Source of the DNA: Neurospora intermedia
Taxonomy: Eukaryota; Ascomycota; Sordariomycetes; Sordariales; Sordariaceae
Length of the DNA stretch: 64,000 nucleotides
Direction: 5' to 3'
NCBI GenBank assembly: GCA_037102815.1
Contig: BTPP01000007.1
Location: 1,240,001 to 1,304,000 of the forward strand
Shown here in pieces: positions 45,192 through 57,168 of the stretch. The position numbers and the translations under genes were made by a program. Within the stretch, counting starts at the first letter, position 1. Each line of letters begins with the position of its first letter. Below the pieces are notes generated by a model that was not told the DNA's origin, did not search any database, and was given only the letters and a program-made list of their open reading frames with translations.

Positions 45192-46852
45192 TATGGACGA
45201 AGAAGGCTGTAGGGAGTCGTTTTTTTCTTCTTTTTTGGGACTAAAGTAAGCGATATCAGAGCGGCCACTGTCGAGATGTTTCTACATACTGCGAGGAAGA
45301 CGGAAGCTGTTGTTTTTATTGAGTATCGTGGTAAGGGTTAGACATAGGCAAATCGCTTCACCCTTGTGTTGATCTTGCTGTTCCCGTGCTAATTTTACCA
45401 ACGCAATGCTTCAAATCGGGTAATGCAATCGACAGTTTATCAAGAATACACTGTTCATAATAAATGAAAAAACCTTCATTTTTGACATCATGATGAATGG
45501 AATAACAAGCCTTATGTAGAAATGAAGGGAGACCGTTCAGAACGATGGTACTGACAACGTCCAGCGGTCCCGTACGGCTTTACATACCATCTTGATAGAC
45601 CCCATCAGTCAGTCACCCCTCGCCATCTTGCCCATGCACCGAAACTTTCCGTATACAACTGACGACTTCTACTCTTACGCAAGAAGGGGGGGAAAAAATG
45701 GACCAACATGATTCAGGATTTTCATTTTGAAATCTTCACACCGAAATTATCATCATCCCCAAATGTCCCACAAAACCCTGACCACCACCACACAACCCAG
45801 CCTTCCAACAAGCCCAAAGAGCCCTCTCTATAAAACTCAAAACCCTCAAAGTTAACCACCTTGGAGGAACACCATGACGAATGTCTTTTCTCCACCATAG
45901 AGGAGTGCAAGAAGGACTTTCTGGGTGGACAAGCTGTCTGTCGTGGATGTTGATCGAATTGACGACGATGAGTTCTGGAGAAGCTTTGAGAGTCGTCAGA
46001 GATCGTGACCCAAGCAACGCAAGACAGTCAGTGAGTGAGTGGTGAAGAGGCCGAGGAATCGACAAGTGGCGAGGTTACAAAGAAGATTGGTGGAAAAAGC
46101 AGGCATTGTCTTAGGTTTGAGGATAACTTCGGTTTACCTACCTTTTGAGGTGTTCAGTGAGACAGCGGCGGGTCGCGTGAAGAAGAGGTTCGTTCATCTG
46201 GCGTTGCGAGCGAGGCAATGAGTAGCAGTTGAGGTAGGGATCAAAATGCAAATTATAAAATTTCTCTCTCTTTCTGTCTCTTCTCACTCACTGTCTCGGA
46301 TCTCTCTCGCGATCAGGGATATCAATCAATCAATCAATCAATCAATCAGTTTCGAGTACAGGGAAAAGTACGTGCCCGCCCCTCCTCTTCCTAAAGAAAA
46401 CAACATGATGTGAAAAGAAGTTTTTAGAGAAAAAAAAAAGAAGAGGAGAAAGGACTGCCACCGTAGCCTTCCCCGTCTTCGCGGATAAACCAAAAAAAAA
46501 AAAGAGAAATGACGGAACCAACAAATGTCCAGTCCAGCATACACAACCAGCAGACAAACAGATGGCCATCCGAATCAACCCAACCCGACCTAACCCTGTC
46601 CCAACCTAACCTGACCGTAAAACCGAACCATCTTCACATGTTCCACACTGACCCAGACACACAGAAGACAGAATACACTAGGAGAAAGCGCTTTCATGCT
46701 TTTTTGTTTCTTTCTTTCCCTTGGGATCCTCTCCCCACTCATCTACTGATGTCATCATCCCGTCTTCTGTTTCTTGTTTCCTGCTCTCGTGCATCAACGA
46801 GCTTCCAAGCAACCTCCATTAACAACTCGCCCTTCTGCTCTCACTTCTGCTC
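45192..46852. other. Convergent intergenic region
   Basis: 1.66 kb between the orphan gene stop and the SPT7 stop. It contains a TCAA/ATCA tetranucleotide run (46321-46348), A-rich stretches (46425-46505), and a pair of short AACCTAAC-like words at about 46590-46615. No gene is seen. Confidence 0.5.
46321..46348. repeat. ATCA tetranucleotide microsatellite
   Basis: Seven perfect copies of ATCA in the 3' flank of SPT7. Confidence 0.95.
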
Positions 46853-49800
46853 TCACTTTTGCTCGAAACTTTCCGGGCTCATCATCCCCATAGCCCCAGC
46901 GTCATCTTTATCCGTGATGCTCGCGTTCGTCTGGCTGTTTACGCTCCCCATTCTCTCCATAGACGGAGCAACCAACCCGCCAACATTGCCACCACTTCCT
47001 CCTCCTCCTCCTACGGCGCCCGTACCGTTGACCAAGTTGTGACTGGTCTTGGCCTTTTTGGAGGGTGTACCACCCGCGGCCGCCCCCGCCTTCTCTGGCG
47101 AGGCATTGGCGCCCGCCAGGGCCTCCTTCTTTCTCTTCTTGGCCGCGGCGATCTGCTCTCTGAGCGGCCGCTTGGCCGGGGCGGTAATCTTGCCGCTGGC
47201 GGCCAGACGAGGACGCGGCTTCCTTTGCTTGACGGGCAAGTCTTCGTCTTCCACGAGCGGCTGATCATTGTTGGCGTGCAGCTTGGCAAGGAAGAAGTTC
47301 TTGACCAGGCCGATTTCCTCTTGGATGCTTTCCTTGGTGACCGGGTCGGCAGGCGGGAGCTGCTCGAAGAGGTCGGTTGTTGCCTGGCCGGTTGTTGAGG
47401 CCTGCATTTGGTATTGGTTCCGAACCCTTGATTGCAGCAGGTGTAGTGGCACTGAAAGCATCTCGAGACCCAGCTCGCGGTCGAGACCAAGGGCCTTGAA
47501 GCCAAAGAAGTCATCGCCGAGTTCCTCTGCAAAGTCGCCTCCCACGAATTGCTCGCTGCCATCTTCGAATGATCCTGATCCGTCACCACTATTGTCGGTC
47601 AATGCCGGCCGCAGTAGGTCGGCAAGATGCGCCTTCATACGATCGTGGATCTGGGTGAGCTTGTTGCCCAGGCGGTCGATATCGTCCTTGGCGTAGGCCT
47701 GCAGCGCATCCAGTTCGATGCCACTTTCGCTCAATGTGTGCAAGATGACTTCCTCGTTCGTGAATCTAGGCACGTATTTTACCCCCTTTTCCTTCCATGC
47801 AGGCGATGGCTCCTTCCACTCGGCTTCACGGTATATGTTGTATGACCGGATGATCTTCTGAAAGTAGTCGCCAGCAATGTCGGTTATCGTATCCAGGGCG
47901 GAGGGCTGCAGTTCCTCGAAGCCCGCATGGTAGAAAATCTTCGCAACAGATCGTTGTAATGCTGCCCTGCACACCTCAGGAGCCATCACGGGACCTTCGC
48001 CGGCGAGAAAGGTGGGCTCGATATCGGCTTCCACCATCGGCTCCGGATTATACTTGGGGAACTGATTCGTATATACCTATTAATTTGCATGTCAGCATCT
48101 AAGCCGTCAAGGTGAAAAAGAATCACGCTTCATTGGACTCGCAAAGCCTACCTGAGTCTGGATCTGCATCTGCTTGATGACGCTGATCTTGGAGCACAGT
48201 TTGCGAGTCTCTTGCATTTGCCGAATGTTGGCATCGAACTTTTTGGTCAGCCGACTCTCTGGGGCGGTGAATTGACCGGGAGGAACAAGCCGAAGGAACT
48301 CTTCATGCTGATTGATCACTTGTCCCTCGCCATCCTCGACCCATTGTAGCTTTGATGGGATATCGGGTATGATCGTTTGGGGTTCGTAATAAGCCGGGAC
48401 ATTTCGAATAGTCTCGTCCTCCATACCCTGGGCTAATGTCTCTGCCACCTTGTTGCCATCTCCACTACCAGGAGCATCGCCTTGTGAGGTGATCACGCCC
48501 ATGGCCTCTGCCTCTTTGCGTGATTTTAGAAATCGACGCATCCCGGCTTTGGTTCGCAGTAGTGCAGGCTCATCGGGATTTAGCTTGTTGTCCTTGAACA
48601 GCTGGAAACGCTCCTTTGCCAGGAGAGCACGATCCTTTTTTGTGACTTGTTTCCAGATCTTGTACTCTTCGTCCTCATACGCCTGCTCCTCCGCTTCTCT
48701 GAATGCATGATTCAAGGCCATTCCGTTGAGCGATGGCCCATCAAGCTCCATGGCATCCGCGTTGCTGACCCCCGAGTGTCCACCATTTATGTTGCTGGGT
48801 GTAAGAGACCCGCCGATAGGCGTCCCAAAGCCATTGCTGCCGTCGACCTCGGAGCCCTCTCTGTGGGACTTGGCCAGGATACCGTTGAGTTGCAATATCG
48901 GTTTTTGGTCGACGCTTGGTGTCCCTTCTTTTTGGTCTGTTGGTGCTTTCCGTGACTTGTTGGTCCCTTTAGTACCAGCCTTCCGTCCTCGAGATGACAT
49001 TATTGGCTCGTCGTCACTGTCATCGCCAGCTTCGTCCTCGCCGCCGTTCTGTTTTCGGCGTTCCTCGGCTTCAACCTCTGCCCTGGGCCTGATCACGATG
49101 TCCGGTATTAGGGGAATTAGTTTCTCGGCCTCCTTGCGCATCCCATTGGCCATCCGGCGGAGAGGATTGGCCAAATCCTGGTTATATCGAAGACAGTTAT
49201 CCCAAATCAAGTTGAGGTCCGTGACAAACTCGGCCTTGGACTTGTAGTGGAGGGTCTTCAGTCTTTTGGCCATTGTACCTAGGTCCATTGGCTGTTTGAT
49301 GACTGACCACGGTGTTAGCCTAAACTGGGCGAGCGAGTGTTCCATACGGTAACCCAAATAACTCACTATTATAATAGTCGTGCGCATCACGTTTGTTTAC
49401 TTTGGTCAAAAAGGGAGTTGAGTACTCGGTGTGCGCCTTAAGCTCGGTCAAGACCTTGTCCAGTGCCTCGTACAACTCTTCCTGGCCGACATTTTCCTCG
49501 CTAGCCCATTTGCTCCTGTTCTTGCGAACCTCGTTCATAAGCGACCGTAGTTCAGCGTCCGATGCCTGCACGCGGTCGCGCTTCATGTCTATTCGGGCAA
49601 TCAAGTGTTTTAGGGTAAGACTTGAAGCGCCGAGGTTGGCACTGCTGAGAGAGCCGTGGTTGTTTTGGCTGGGGGCTCCTTGACTGTGGTTTGTTTGTCC
49701 CGACTTGTCCATCTCTGCTTGTAGTTGCTTCTCCGATTCCTCCAGTTGCTGTTGTTCCAGCATTGCTGTCCTGTCGTTCTCGAGTGTGTAAAAGAGGGTA

Positions 49801-50507
49801 TGAAATCCGCGCTTGGCCGCCTCCTCGGTCGCATTGCGCGCCGCCTCCAATTCCCTGCGCGCATCCTCGGAGGACTTTGCCTGGGGTTGCGATCCATCTT
49901 CCTTGGCTGTTTGCCGGTCTGCTTGCCGCCCTGGCGAGGGTATAGAGTGCACGGGAGAGCTGCCGGACTTGGACGGGGAGAGGAGTGCCCGAGCCGCGGC
50001 ATCGTTGGCGGAATGCTTGGATGTTAGTTGTGTATCTGGTTTGGTGTCAGTCGCGACGGGGTGATCGCTTTCTTGATCGTCGTCGTCTTCGTCGTCGTCG
50101 TCGTCGTCGCCATAGTCGTCCTCGTCGATGACGCGCTTCGCTTTTTTGCGGGGGGGCTCCTGGATCGGCGCGTGATCGGTCGTGGGAGGGAGCAGGGGTA
50201 TGGGGGGTGTTGGGGCGCGCTTCAAGGCGGCTATGACGGGAATGTTGTAGGAGCCGTCATCGGCGAACAGCAGCGCGATCCGCTCGTCGGCCTTGTGGTA
50301 CTTGTCGACAAATTGGGAGCGGCGCTGGTCGTCGTCGGGGTCGGATGACGGTGCCTCAGGCATCAAGGCGGTGGAATTATCAAAGGGAGTCTGGGTTCGC
50401 GGGGGCCCATCGTCCTGGCTGGGGTGGGGGATGACGGCCCTGATACCGTTCATGTGGGCGGCGGTCGAGGGCGGCGGCCAGGCATGCTGACCGTTGGTAA
50501 TGGACAT
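46853..50507 (-). CDS. spt7: SAGA complex subunit Spt7 (bromodomain and histone-fold protein)
   Basis: Three exons: 50507-49367, 49302-48152 and 48076-46853. Total is 1171 aa, with GTGAGT and GTAGGC donors and clean phases. The bromodomain is split by intron 1 and spans about residues 344-424 ([77 protein letters not shown]), with the acetyl-lysine-reading Asn in CLRYN. A bromodomain-associated histone fold lies at about 798-850 ([43 protein letters not shown]). The N-terminus carries acidic Asp runs, and the C-terminus has Lys/Ala-rich and Gly-rich segments. In yeast, Spt7 scaffolds SAGA and pairs with a histone-fold partner. Fungal genes with this layout are Spt7 orthologues. Confidence 0.93.
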
Positions 50508-52393
50508 TTTCGGACCGGGTCGTGGAGTTATATTAAACGGGGCCGGCGGTCGGTCGCCATGCGCCAGAAAGTGCGCTCGTGTATATCCGGCACCAAGGCA
50601 CTTTGGGGCGACCTGGTCACATGGGGAGAAAGAGGGGCATCGGTCGAGATGGAACTGCAGTCGAGAGCGGAATAGGGGCTGAGGTGGTGATGCGGCGATG
50701 GATGTCGTTGCGGCTGTTCTGCTGGGAAGTCAGACGTGAGGTCAAGTTTAGAGTGGGCTCCCCGTCGTGCCGTTTCTGGACAAGGGGCGGGCGGTTTTGG
50801 TCAGAGCAGGTCGCGGTTGACGGGTGCAGCAGCGGCGATGTTAGGGCGAGTTATGAATTGACGTTGACTGAGGTGCTGTACACGCCCCTAACACTAACAT
50901 CTAGAGGGCGACAGGTTGTAGGTACCGGCTACCTGTACTTGGCGCTGGACTCCCTTAGGTTGCCTGTGGTGGTGTGGTGCCGTGGGTAATGCCGCACTGG
51001 AGCTGGTACGCGACGCTGCGAAGTAGGGTAGGTAGAGGTAGGCAGGTAGTGTAGGTAGTTCCCGTCTAGCCGTACACTAGCAAATCCAATAGGTACCTAT
51101 GTCTAGTGTTTGCGGCGCCCCTTTTTTCGACTTGCGCCCCAATTAAGACAGGTGATGGGGATTCTGCGCAGGTGATCGCCGAGCACCAGGAAAATGTTAA
51201 CAAAGCCGGAGCTGTCGATGCGCGCGGCAATTCCAAGTTGTATAAGAGTTGAATACGTAGAGGTATTTCGCTGTTCCAAGGAAGCACCTACGGTACCCGC
51301 CCTGGCGGAGTGAGAAAGCAGCGCTCTGGGGAAATGCTAAAGTCACGTGAGACCTTGGCCGTGCCTGGGTGTCTTCCACTTTTGGTGAACCTGTCCCCGG
51401 GCTTTGGCGTAGTATCATATGGACCAGAGAACGGAGCCGCCCCCGCTGTCAAGGTAATTGGCTTCCGGAAACGCAAAGAGTCAGTCATATAAACTAGTTT
51501 TACTATCTAGTCTTTGTGAGTCTGAGTAGAAGCTGTTCATAGTAACATATTGACTTGTCACTCCAGGGATAGAGGGTACACAGTCCACAAAATAGCAAGC
51601 ATCGAGACGGACTCGTGGAACATATCGATGTAGGAATCGTCGTCAAGCAGGACAAGCAACGGAAGGCAGGGATCGTCATTCTTCTCCCCGGGTCCCATGG
51701 GATGATGTCCAGGGGCATGCCTTTCCCACCGCCCTAGTGCCTCCCTCTTGTGAGAATCCCGTCACGGGCACTCCTTTTCCCTCGTGGAGTCGTGCCCATT
51801 TCGCGGAGAAGCCCCGCCCACCCCGTTCAGGTCCAGTCTGCCCATTCCCCAATGCCATGCCCTGCCCATGCCCACCGATGCCCCGTTCTTACGTAGTCAA
51901 TGGCAGTGAAGAGCACGTGTAGATGTCTGTAGGTAGCTATACCTGGGGCTGGGCCTGTAACTCTGCGTCGTGATCAACGAACGAGCCACTCTGTAGCGAT
52001 GGACTGCTTTCCTCTAACGCTGATTTGCTTCCTTTCCTTGTCCAGTCTCTTCCTCTTGTCCAGTCCAGCAGCACGGTTGGCCCCCGTCCCTGTCGTTCAG
52101 CTCATCCGTCTGCATTTCGCCGAGTTCCGTAGGTACATGACCTATATCGAGCTTATCTGTTATCGGGTTCGATTTGGACCTCGACGGACGCTTGGACTCT
52201 CGTTCGCCTGCGCCACAGCTGTTAACTCTACAGCTTTATGTATCCCGCCGCGCTGCCGCGCTGCCGCCCCAACGCCCGGACCTGCACACTTTCTTAACAG
52301 TTCACGCAACGGTTTCAGCCCTGAATGCTTGGCTTGCGTCGCCAGAGCTTCCCGAACCCCCCTGCCCCGCTTCCTTGCCGAAAGGTCCGACAC

Positions 52394-52428
<35 letters not shown>

Positions 52429-52913
52429 GTGCCCTTGCCCGTTGCGTGAGTGCTGAGCTGAGACACTGAGAGGGTCGTTTCTCTCGACTTTTTAAAGTTT
52501 TGCTTCCATCGACGTTTCTTGGCTCACGGATTGGACCGACTCGAGCCTCTCTTTCTTCTTTTTTTTCATACTAAGTAACCTCTTGTGTGACACTTTGCTC
52601 CAAGGTCATCAATTGCTCCAGCCTCCCTACGTACCTTACCCTTTGCATGGTGCACCCCGACGATTCCCACAACCACAGTACTCCAGTCCTCAATCCATGC
52701 GAAACCATTCCAACACCAGCAAACCCTCCGCGCAATTATCCCCAGGACAACAACAATGACGGCATCAACTATCTTGTGATAGGCGTACTCATATAGACCA
52801 TTTCGACCAAAATATCGAATAACACCCGAGACGAACGAAAGCCATTGCGCAAATCACACCCACGAGGACAACACATCTTCTACTATACAACAAATAACAG
52901 AAAGTAATCCAGC
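50508..52913. promoter_or_regulatory. Divergent region between spt7 and the VanZ-like gene
   Basis: 2.4 kb between outward-facing starts. It includes a TAGG-rich segment (51025-51060), a CTG run (52395-52427) and a C/T-rich tract before the VanZ-like gene (52490-52580). A 156-codon frame across the CTG run (51999-52469) has no resemblance to a known protein. Confidence 0.5.
52395..52427. repeat. CTG trinucleotide repeat, 11 units
   Basis: Eleven perfect CTG copies in noncoding sequence about 490 bases upstream of the VanZ-like gene start, possibly inside its leader. Confidence 0.95.
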
Positions 52914-53696
52914 ATGAGGATACGCATGCCCTTCGCCGGTTCGTAATCCCTCATACCCTCATCATATCCATATGCCTATAACGTCGGATCCATCCACTAA
53001 CAAACAAAAAAAACAGGCATCTTCGCCGCCCTCCTCCTTCTCTCCGCCTACGCCGGCCTTTCCTCGCTGCACATGCCCCAAGGCACCCTCCTCAACGACA
53101 AAACCCTGCACTTTTTCGTCTTCTTCCTCTTGACCGTCACCTTTTACTGGATCCTCGACACCACGCGCCGACGCATTTTACATCTAACCCTTTCGGTGGT
53201 TACCCTGGGCATGGGCGTCGGTTCCGAGTTCGTGCAGGCCGCGATTCCGGATAATGGCAGGGAGTTTGACCCCTATGACATTTTGGCGAATCTGGTGGGC
53301 AGTTTGCTGGGGCTGGGATTGTGTGGGTGGTATCATAAACGAATGTTGGAAAGGAGGAGGGTGAGGAAGTACACGGCTGTTCCTACCGGGGAGGACATCC
53401 CTGAGGGGGATGTTGATTTGGAACTTGGGGAGGTGAGGAGGAGTGGGGAGCATGAGGAGGGAGTTGTTGTCGCTGCTGCTGCCTCTGTTTCTGCTGCTGC
53501 TTCCCCGGCTGCGGCTACGGCTACTGCTACGCCCAAGAACATGTCGCTTGAGGAGGAGTTGGATAATTGGGACGAGAACGCGGTCGATGCGTGGGATGAT
53601 GGTGATGACGTGGGTGATGTCGGTGAAAGTGGTGCTGGCGGTAAGAGCGGGGACGCAATTAAGGATATTGGAGCTGGTAAGAAGCGGGTTGATTGA
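52914..53696 (+). CDS. VanZ-like integral membrane protein with acidic tail
   Basis: Two exons: 52914-52938 and 53017-53696. Total is 234 aa. The intron has a GTTCGT donor and an ACTAAC branch site, and the junction gives MRIRMPFAG-IFAALLLLSAYAGL. Four hydrophobic segments lie in the first 110 residues. VanZ-type motifs are clear: NDKTLHFFVFFLLTVTFYWIL and GSEFVQAAIPDNGREFDPYDILANLVGSLLGLGL. VanZ-like proteins are best known from bacteria, where one gives teicoplanin resistance. Fungal copies exist with no established role. The C-terminal half is soluble, Ala/Glu/Asp-rich low complexity. Start choice is set by the short first exon, which adds the start of the first helix. A downstream ATG (53073) would cut that helix off. 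Confidence 0.8.
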
Positions 53697-54054
53697 GGTG
53701 AATAAGTGGAAAAAGGAGGGAGATGGCCAAAAACGTATCCACTTGGATGGTTGGATGAGAATCGTGTTGGTCTTCACGGATCATTGCTTACTAGGCGTTT
53801 TCCCACGGTCACGGTACCTTTGGGTCAGTCATCCTGAAAAAAAGGGATAAATGGGAAGCGAACTTGGCAAAATACGGAATGGCGGAATATTGCTTACTTT
53901 GCCTTTATACCAGTCAGTCTACAAATCCTTTTACCATACGAGCAGACAGCCAAAATCCCGAATCAAGCATTTTATAATCCGGCATACTTTGTCCAAGTAA
54001 CAGGCTTATCGACCGTTAAACAGTATCCAAAAGATATCAACGTCCATACACTCT
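53697..54054. other. Convergent intergenic region
   Basis: The 358 bases between facing stop codons hold the two 3' UTRs. Nothing else is seen. Confidence 0.6.
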
Positions 54055-55896
54055 CTAAAACCCAAAGCCCTCGTTATGGAACCACACCTCCCTCCCCTGC
54101 CTCACATACCTCCCAACCTGCCTCCTCACCTGTCTCCCCATCTTCGCCGGTCCACAAACCAGAATCGCCACGCGCTCTTCCGGTCCATGTCCAAAAGCCT
54201 CATCAACCACCTTTTTCAAATCCGGTCTGCTCCGATGATGCTCCTTTCCAGAAACAACCCTTCCATCCGCCGTCCTCCTCAACGTATCCATCTCAACAGC
54301 GACAGCGCCAGCCTCTCCCCCGAGATTAACCAACGGCGAGTTCTCACCCGAGTCAATTCCACTACTAAGTCCTGCTCCTTCTCCTCCTCCTCCTTTCTGT
54401 CCAGAAGATCCAGACCCGTTGTTCCCAGTCAAGTAAATATGCACATTCGGATCATTCAAAATGTCACGAGCATCATTTTCGATAACCGCCCACGTGGCTT
54501 CCCCCGCCGTGCGCACTGCCCAGACCATTTCCACCTTGGTTTCCGGGTTCTCGGCCACGATGGCGCGGTACAGCGGGATGGTAAAAGTGGCGCCGACGCC
54601 GCCGGCGATGAAGAGGACGCGGTCGAATTCGGAGCCGAGGGATAGAGCGGGAAAATGTTTGGCGGCGCCGTAGGGTCCTTCAATGTTGAGGAGGGCTTTC
54701 TTTTCTTCTGCTGGCGAAGAGGGAGAAGAAGAAGAAGAATAAGTTGAAGAAGAGGAAGCAAAGCGGGCAAGGGCCGCAGTCATCGGCCCCGCACGCTGGC
54801 GAGCCACAAGAGTAAGAGCCCCAGAGTCCTGGTCTACGTGCGCAATGGTGAAGGGGTTGAACATGAACTCGAACAGGATCTCAGACGCATCATTAGCGGC
54901 CTTGACGTCCTTCCTGCGGAAAGCACTGCGGGTGGCAGGCGGCACGTTAACATAGACGTGGGCGCCCGGCGCCACTCGGAGGAAGTGGTTCTGACGCTGG
55001 CGCGGAACGGGCACCTGGATCTTTATTAGAGAGGTGCCAGGGATGGCCGAGATGGTGGTCTCGACCGTGATGGTGTCGCGTTTGCGGAAGCCAATGTCCA
55101 CCAAAAAGACTCCCAAGGCCTCGAGCATGTACTTCCTGCTGGAAGCGGCGTGGAACCAGAGGACGGCCGGCAAAACCAAGGCGATGAGCAGGTGGGTGAC
55201 GAAGAAGACGCGGTACGAGCGGTTGCGGAGCGGGCGAATGGCCGTGGTGATCATCAGGTTCAGACCAAAGAAGGAGAGCATGCCGTAGATGACTACGGGG
55301 GACTGTAGCTTTTGGAGGAGAATGTGGTTCTGGATGAAGTAGTTGTAGTAGAAGATGGTATGCAGACTCAGAAGGAAGGCGGTGACGCGGGCGAGGACGC
55401 GGTGCCAGCGGTTGGTTTCCTCGTGAGAGAGCTTGAGCGTCCAGGAGACGGGGTTGAAGGATTTGAGGGTTAGCATGTACTGCATCGGGTATTGGGAGAC
55501 GGCGATGATGCCGAAGCGTTTGGTCAAGTGCATGTAATCACGACCGGTACCGGCTACGCAGAGGACTAGCAGCCACGCTGCCCAAACAATGCCGCCTATC
55601 CATTGTTCTCGTTGACCCAGGACTTCCCCGAAGGCAACGACATCCTCGCCGAGCCACCAGCGCAATTTGGACCACCAATTGCTCTGCTTCCGGGTGTTGA
55701 AGGAGTCGGAGCTGGGGATCGCGGTGTAGTCCCTCTTTCGAGATGATGAGGATTTGTTGAGGGTCTGGTATAGCCACACTAGACCGATGGGAATCAAAGC
55801 CGAAAGCTGAGCGTAAAGAGCATAACTGTCAAGAGACTGGCGGCGGGCATCCTTCTCGGCTTGGGAGAGGTCGAGGAACTGGTACGGCCAGTTCAT
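54055..55896 (-). CDS. Ferric reductase / NADPH oxidase-like flavocytochrome (Aim14-type)
   Basis: Single-exon frame, 613 aa from ATG 55896 (MNWPYQFLDLS). No in-frame ATG precedes it. The membrane half holds six or more helices with two histidine pairs, each spaced 14 residues apart: HRVLARVTAFLLSLH and HLLIALVLPAVLWFH. This is the bis-heme pattern of the FRE/NOX superfamily. The soluble half has an FAD site (FEFMFNPFTIAHV), an NADPH-binding glycine motif (VLFIAGGVGATFTIPLYRAI), the CGP motif (AILVCGPAKMGRQV) and the aromatic C-terminus FHNEGFGF. Such enzymes move electrons from cytosolic NADPH across a membrane to iron, copper or oxygen. The short N-terminus and overall layout resemble yeast Aim14/Yno1. 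The FAD motif has Asn where most members have His (HPFT). A Ser/Gly-rich insert lies between the NADPH motifs. Confidence 0.87.
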   Translation of the reverse strand: MNWPYQFLDLSQAEKDARRQSLDSYALYAQLSALIPIGLVWLYQTLNKSSSSRKRDYTAIPSSDSFNTRKQSNWWSKLRWWLGEDVVAFGEVLGQREQWIGGIVWAAWLLVLCVAGTGRDYMHLTKRFGIIAVSQYPMQYMLTLKSFNPVSWTLKLSHEETNRWHRVLARVTAFLLSLHTIFYYNYFIQNHILLQKLQSPVVIYGMLSFFGLNLMITTAIRPLRNRSYRVFFVTHLLIALVLPAVLWFHAASSRKYMLEALGVFLVDIGFRKRDTITVETTISAIPGTSLIKIQVPVPRQRQNHFLRVAPGAHVYVNVPPATRSAFRRKDVKAANDASEILFEFMFNPFTIAHVDQDSGALTLVARQRAGPMTAALARFASSSSTYSSSSSPSSPAEEKKALLNIEGPYGAAKHFPALSLGSEFDRVLFIAGGVGATFTIPLYRAIVAENPETKVEMVWAVRTAGEATWAVIENDARDILNDPNVHIYLTGNNGSGSSGQKGGGGEGAGLSSGIDSGENSPLVNLGGEAGAVAVEMDTLRRTADGRVVSGKEHHRSRPDLKKVVDEAFGHGPEERVAILVCGPAKMGRQVRRQVGRYVRQGREVWFHNEGFGF

Positions 55897-56633
55897 CTTG
55901 GGGGAGATTCTCCTCGGTTGGCTATGTTTATGTGGGAGATGAATCAACAGGGAAAGTTGAAAGAGGGGGGAACCTTATCTTTGAAGAAGAGGTTCCTTCT
56001 CTCGGATTGAAGCCTGGTCCCGACCTCCCCGAAGTTCGAGACCGGCCCGCACCCGAACCCGATGTGTGCACTTGCATCTGTGGGGGAAGGAATGGGCCCC
56101 TGCCAAGATGAACAGGGCAATTGTTTGAACTTTGATTGGACGACAAGAGGAGCAGATCATCCCTAGCGCGGGTTGGGTCACAATGATCCCTGCTCCAAGA
56201 CGGAACCTAACCCAGACTACAACCTTCATCTCTGTTTTTTCAACGTTGAGCTCAAAGTGTCGTATAAGTTATGACCAAGTCTTGACATATTAACTGTACT
56301 TGAATTGACCGCACATATTAGACCATGAATAGCCTCTCAAATCTCAGATGTTGAGTTCCAGGGTGGTACCACCGCTCGTTACTTGACCACCCGAGGCTTT
56401 CCGATGGAAACGCTCGATGCCAGCAAGGTCAACATCATAGGCTCCACTAAAGCTGCAGGAGAGCTGCGCGTTAGAACTGACACGGGATGGTGGGCGAGTG
56501 ATAAGGTCCAATGAGTCCACTTTGTACGTTGGAGTTTCATCCGGGACAAAGACATCCCATAACAACGTTTCTCCTCGCGGCTACATGCACTGCTCGAAGT
56601 TGTAACCAGTCTCACTAAATCAACAAAGACACA
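55897..56633. promoter_or_regulatory. Divergent region between the flavocytochrome and RidA genes
   Basis: The 737 bases between two outward-facing starts hold both promoters. I see no recognisable factor site. Confidence 0.5.
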
Positions 56634-57168
56634 ATGGCACCCGCAAAAGCAGTGTTAACCAGCAAGGCCCCCAAGCCTATCCCGCAGTTGTCTCAGGCCG
56701 TTGTGTACAATGGCATGGTCTACTGCTCTGGCAGTCTCGGTATCGACCCCGCTACCGGAAAGATGGTCGAGGGAACTGTTAAGGACCGGACGGTATGGCC
56801 TTGTTGAGAATAAATTCAGACGGCATGTACTAAACTGCTCTCTTTACTACATGTAGAGACAAGTCTTCAAGAACCTCTCGGCCGTTCTCGAAGCGGCTGG
56901 CAGCAGCCTCAAGAACGTTGTCAAGGTGAACGTCTTCCTTACTACCATGGACAACTTTGCTGCCATGAACGAGGCTTATGACGAGTTTATTACCGCTGAG
57001 CCAAAGCCGGTACGTGTTTATGCTGAGACAGCCGAGATGAAAAAGCTGAAGCTTACATACAAACATGTGCAGTGCCGCACTTGCGTTGCTGTTGCCCAGC
57101 TGCCTTTCGGCAGTGATGTTGAGATTGAGTGCACTGCTTATCTTGATGCGCCGTCTGCAAAGCTTTGA
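56634..57168 (+). CDS. RidA/YjgF family imine deaminase
   Basis: Three exons: 56634-56792, 56857-57009 and 57073-57168. Total is 135 aa, the usual family length. Donors are GTATGG and GTACGT, and every intron lies between codons. Signature sequences are PIPQLSQAVVYNGMVYCSGSLGIDPATGKMVEGTVKDRT, the central helix RQVFKNLSAVLEAAGSSLKNVVKVNVFLTTM, and CRTCVAVAQLPFGSDVEIECTAYL, which carries the conserved substrate-binding Arg. These trimeric enzymes hydrolyse reactive 2-imino acids released by PLP-dependent dehydratases. The MAPAKAV start has no clear targeting signal, so cytosolic or mitochondrial location is open. Confidence 0.93.

Noticed and set aside
46509-47042. 177-codon + strand frame overlapping the SPT7 3' end
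   Set aside because: It overlaps the SPT7 coding exon antisense, and the upstream part is simple-sequence-derived.
52150-52190. GGTTCGA word that resembles a tRNA B box
   Set aside because: No matching T-stem, A box or acceptor stem could be formed around it.
51999-52469. 156-codon + strand frame with a polyleucine run
   Set aside because: The leucines come from the CTG repeat and the rest is Cys/Arg/Pro-rich noise. More likely leader or promoter sequence.
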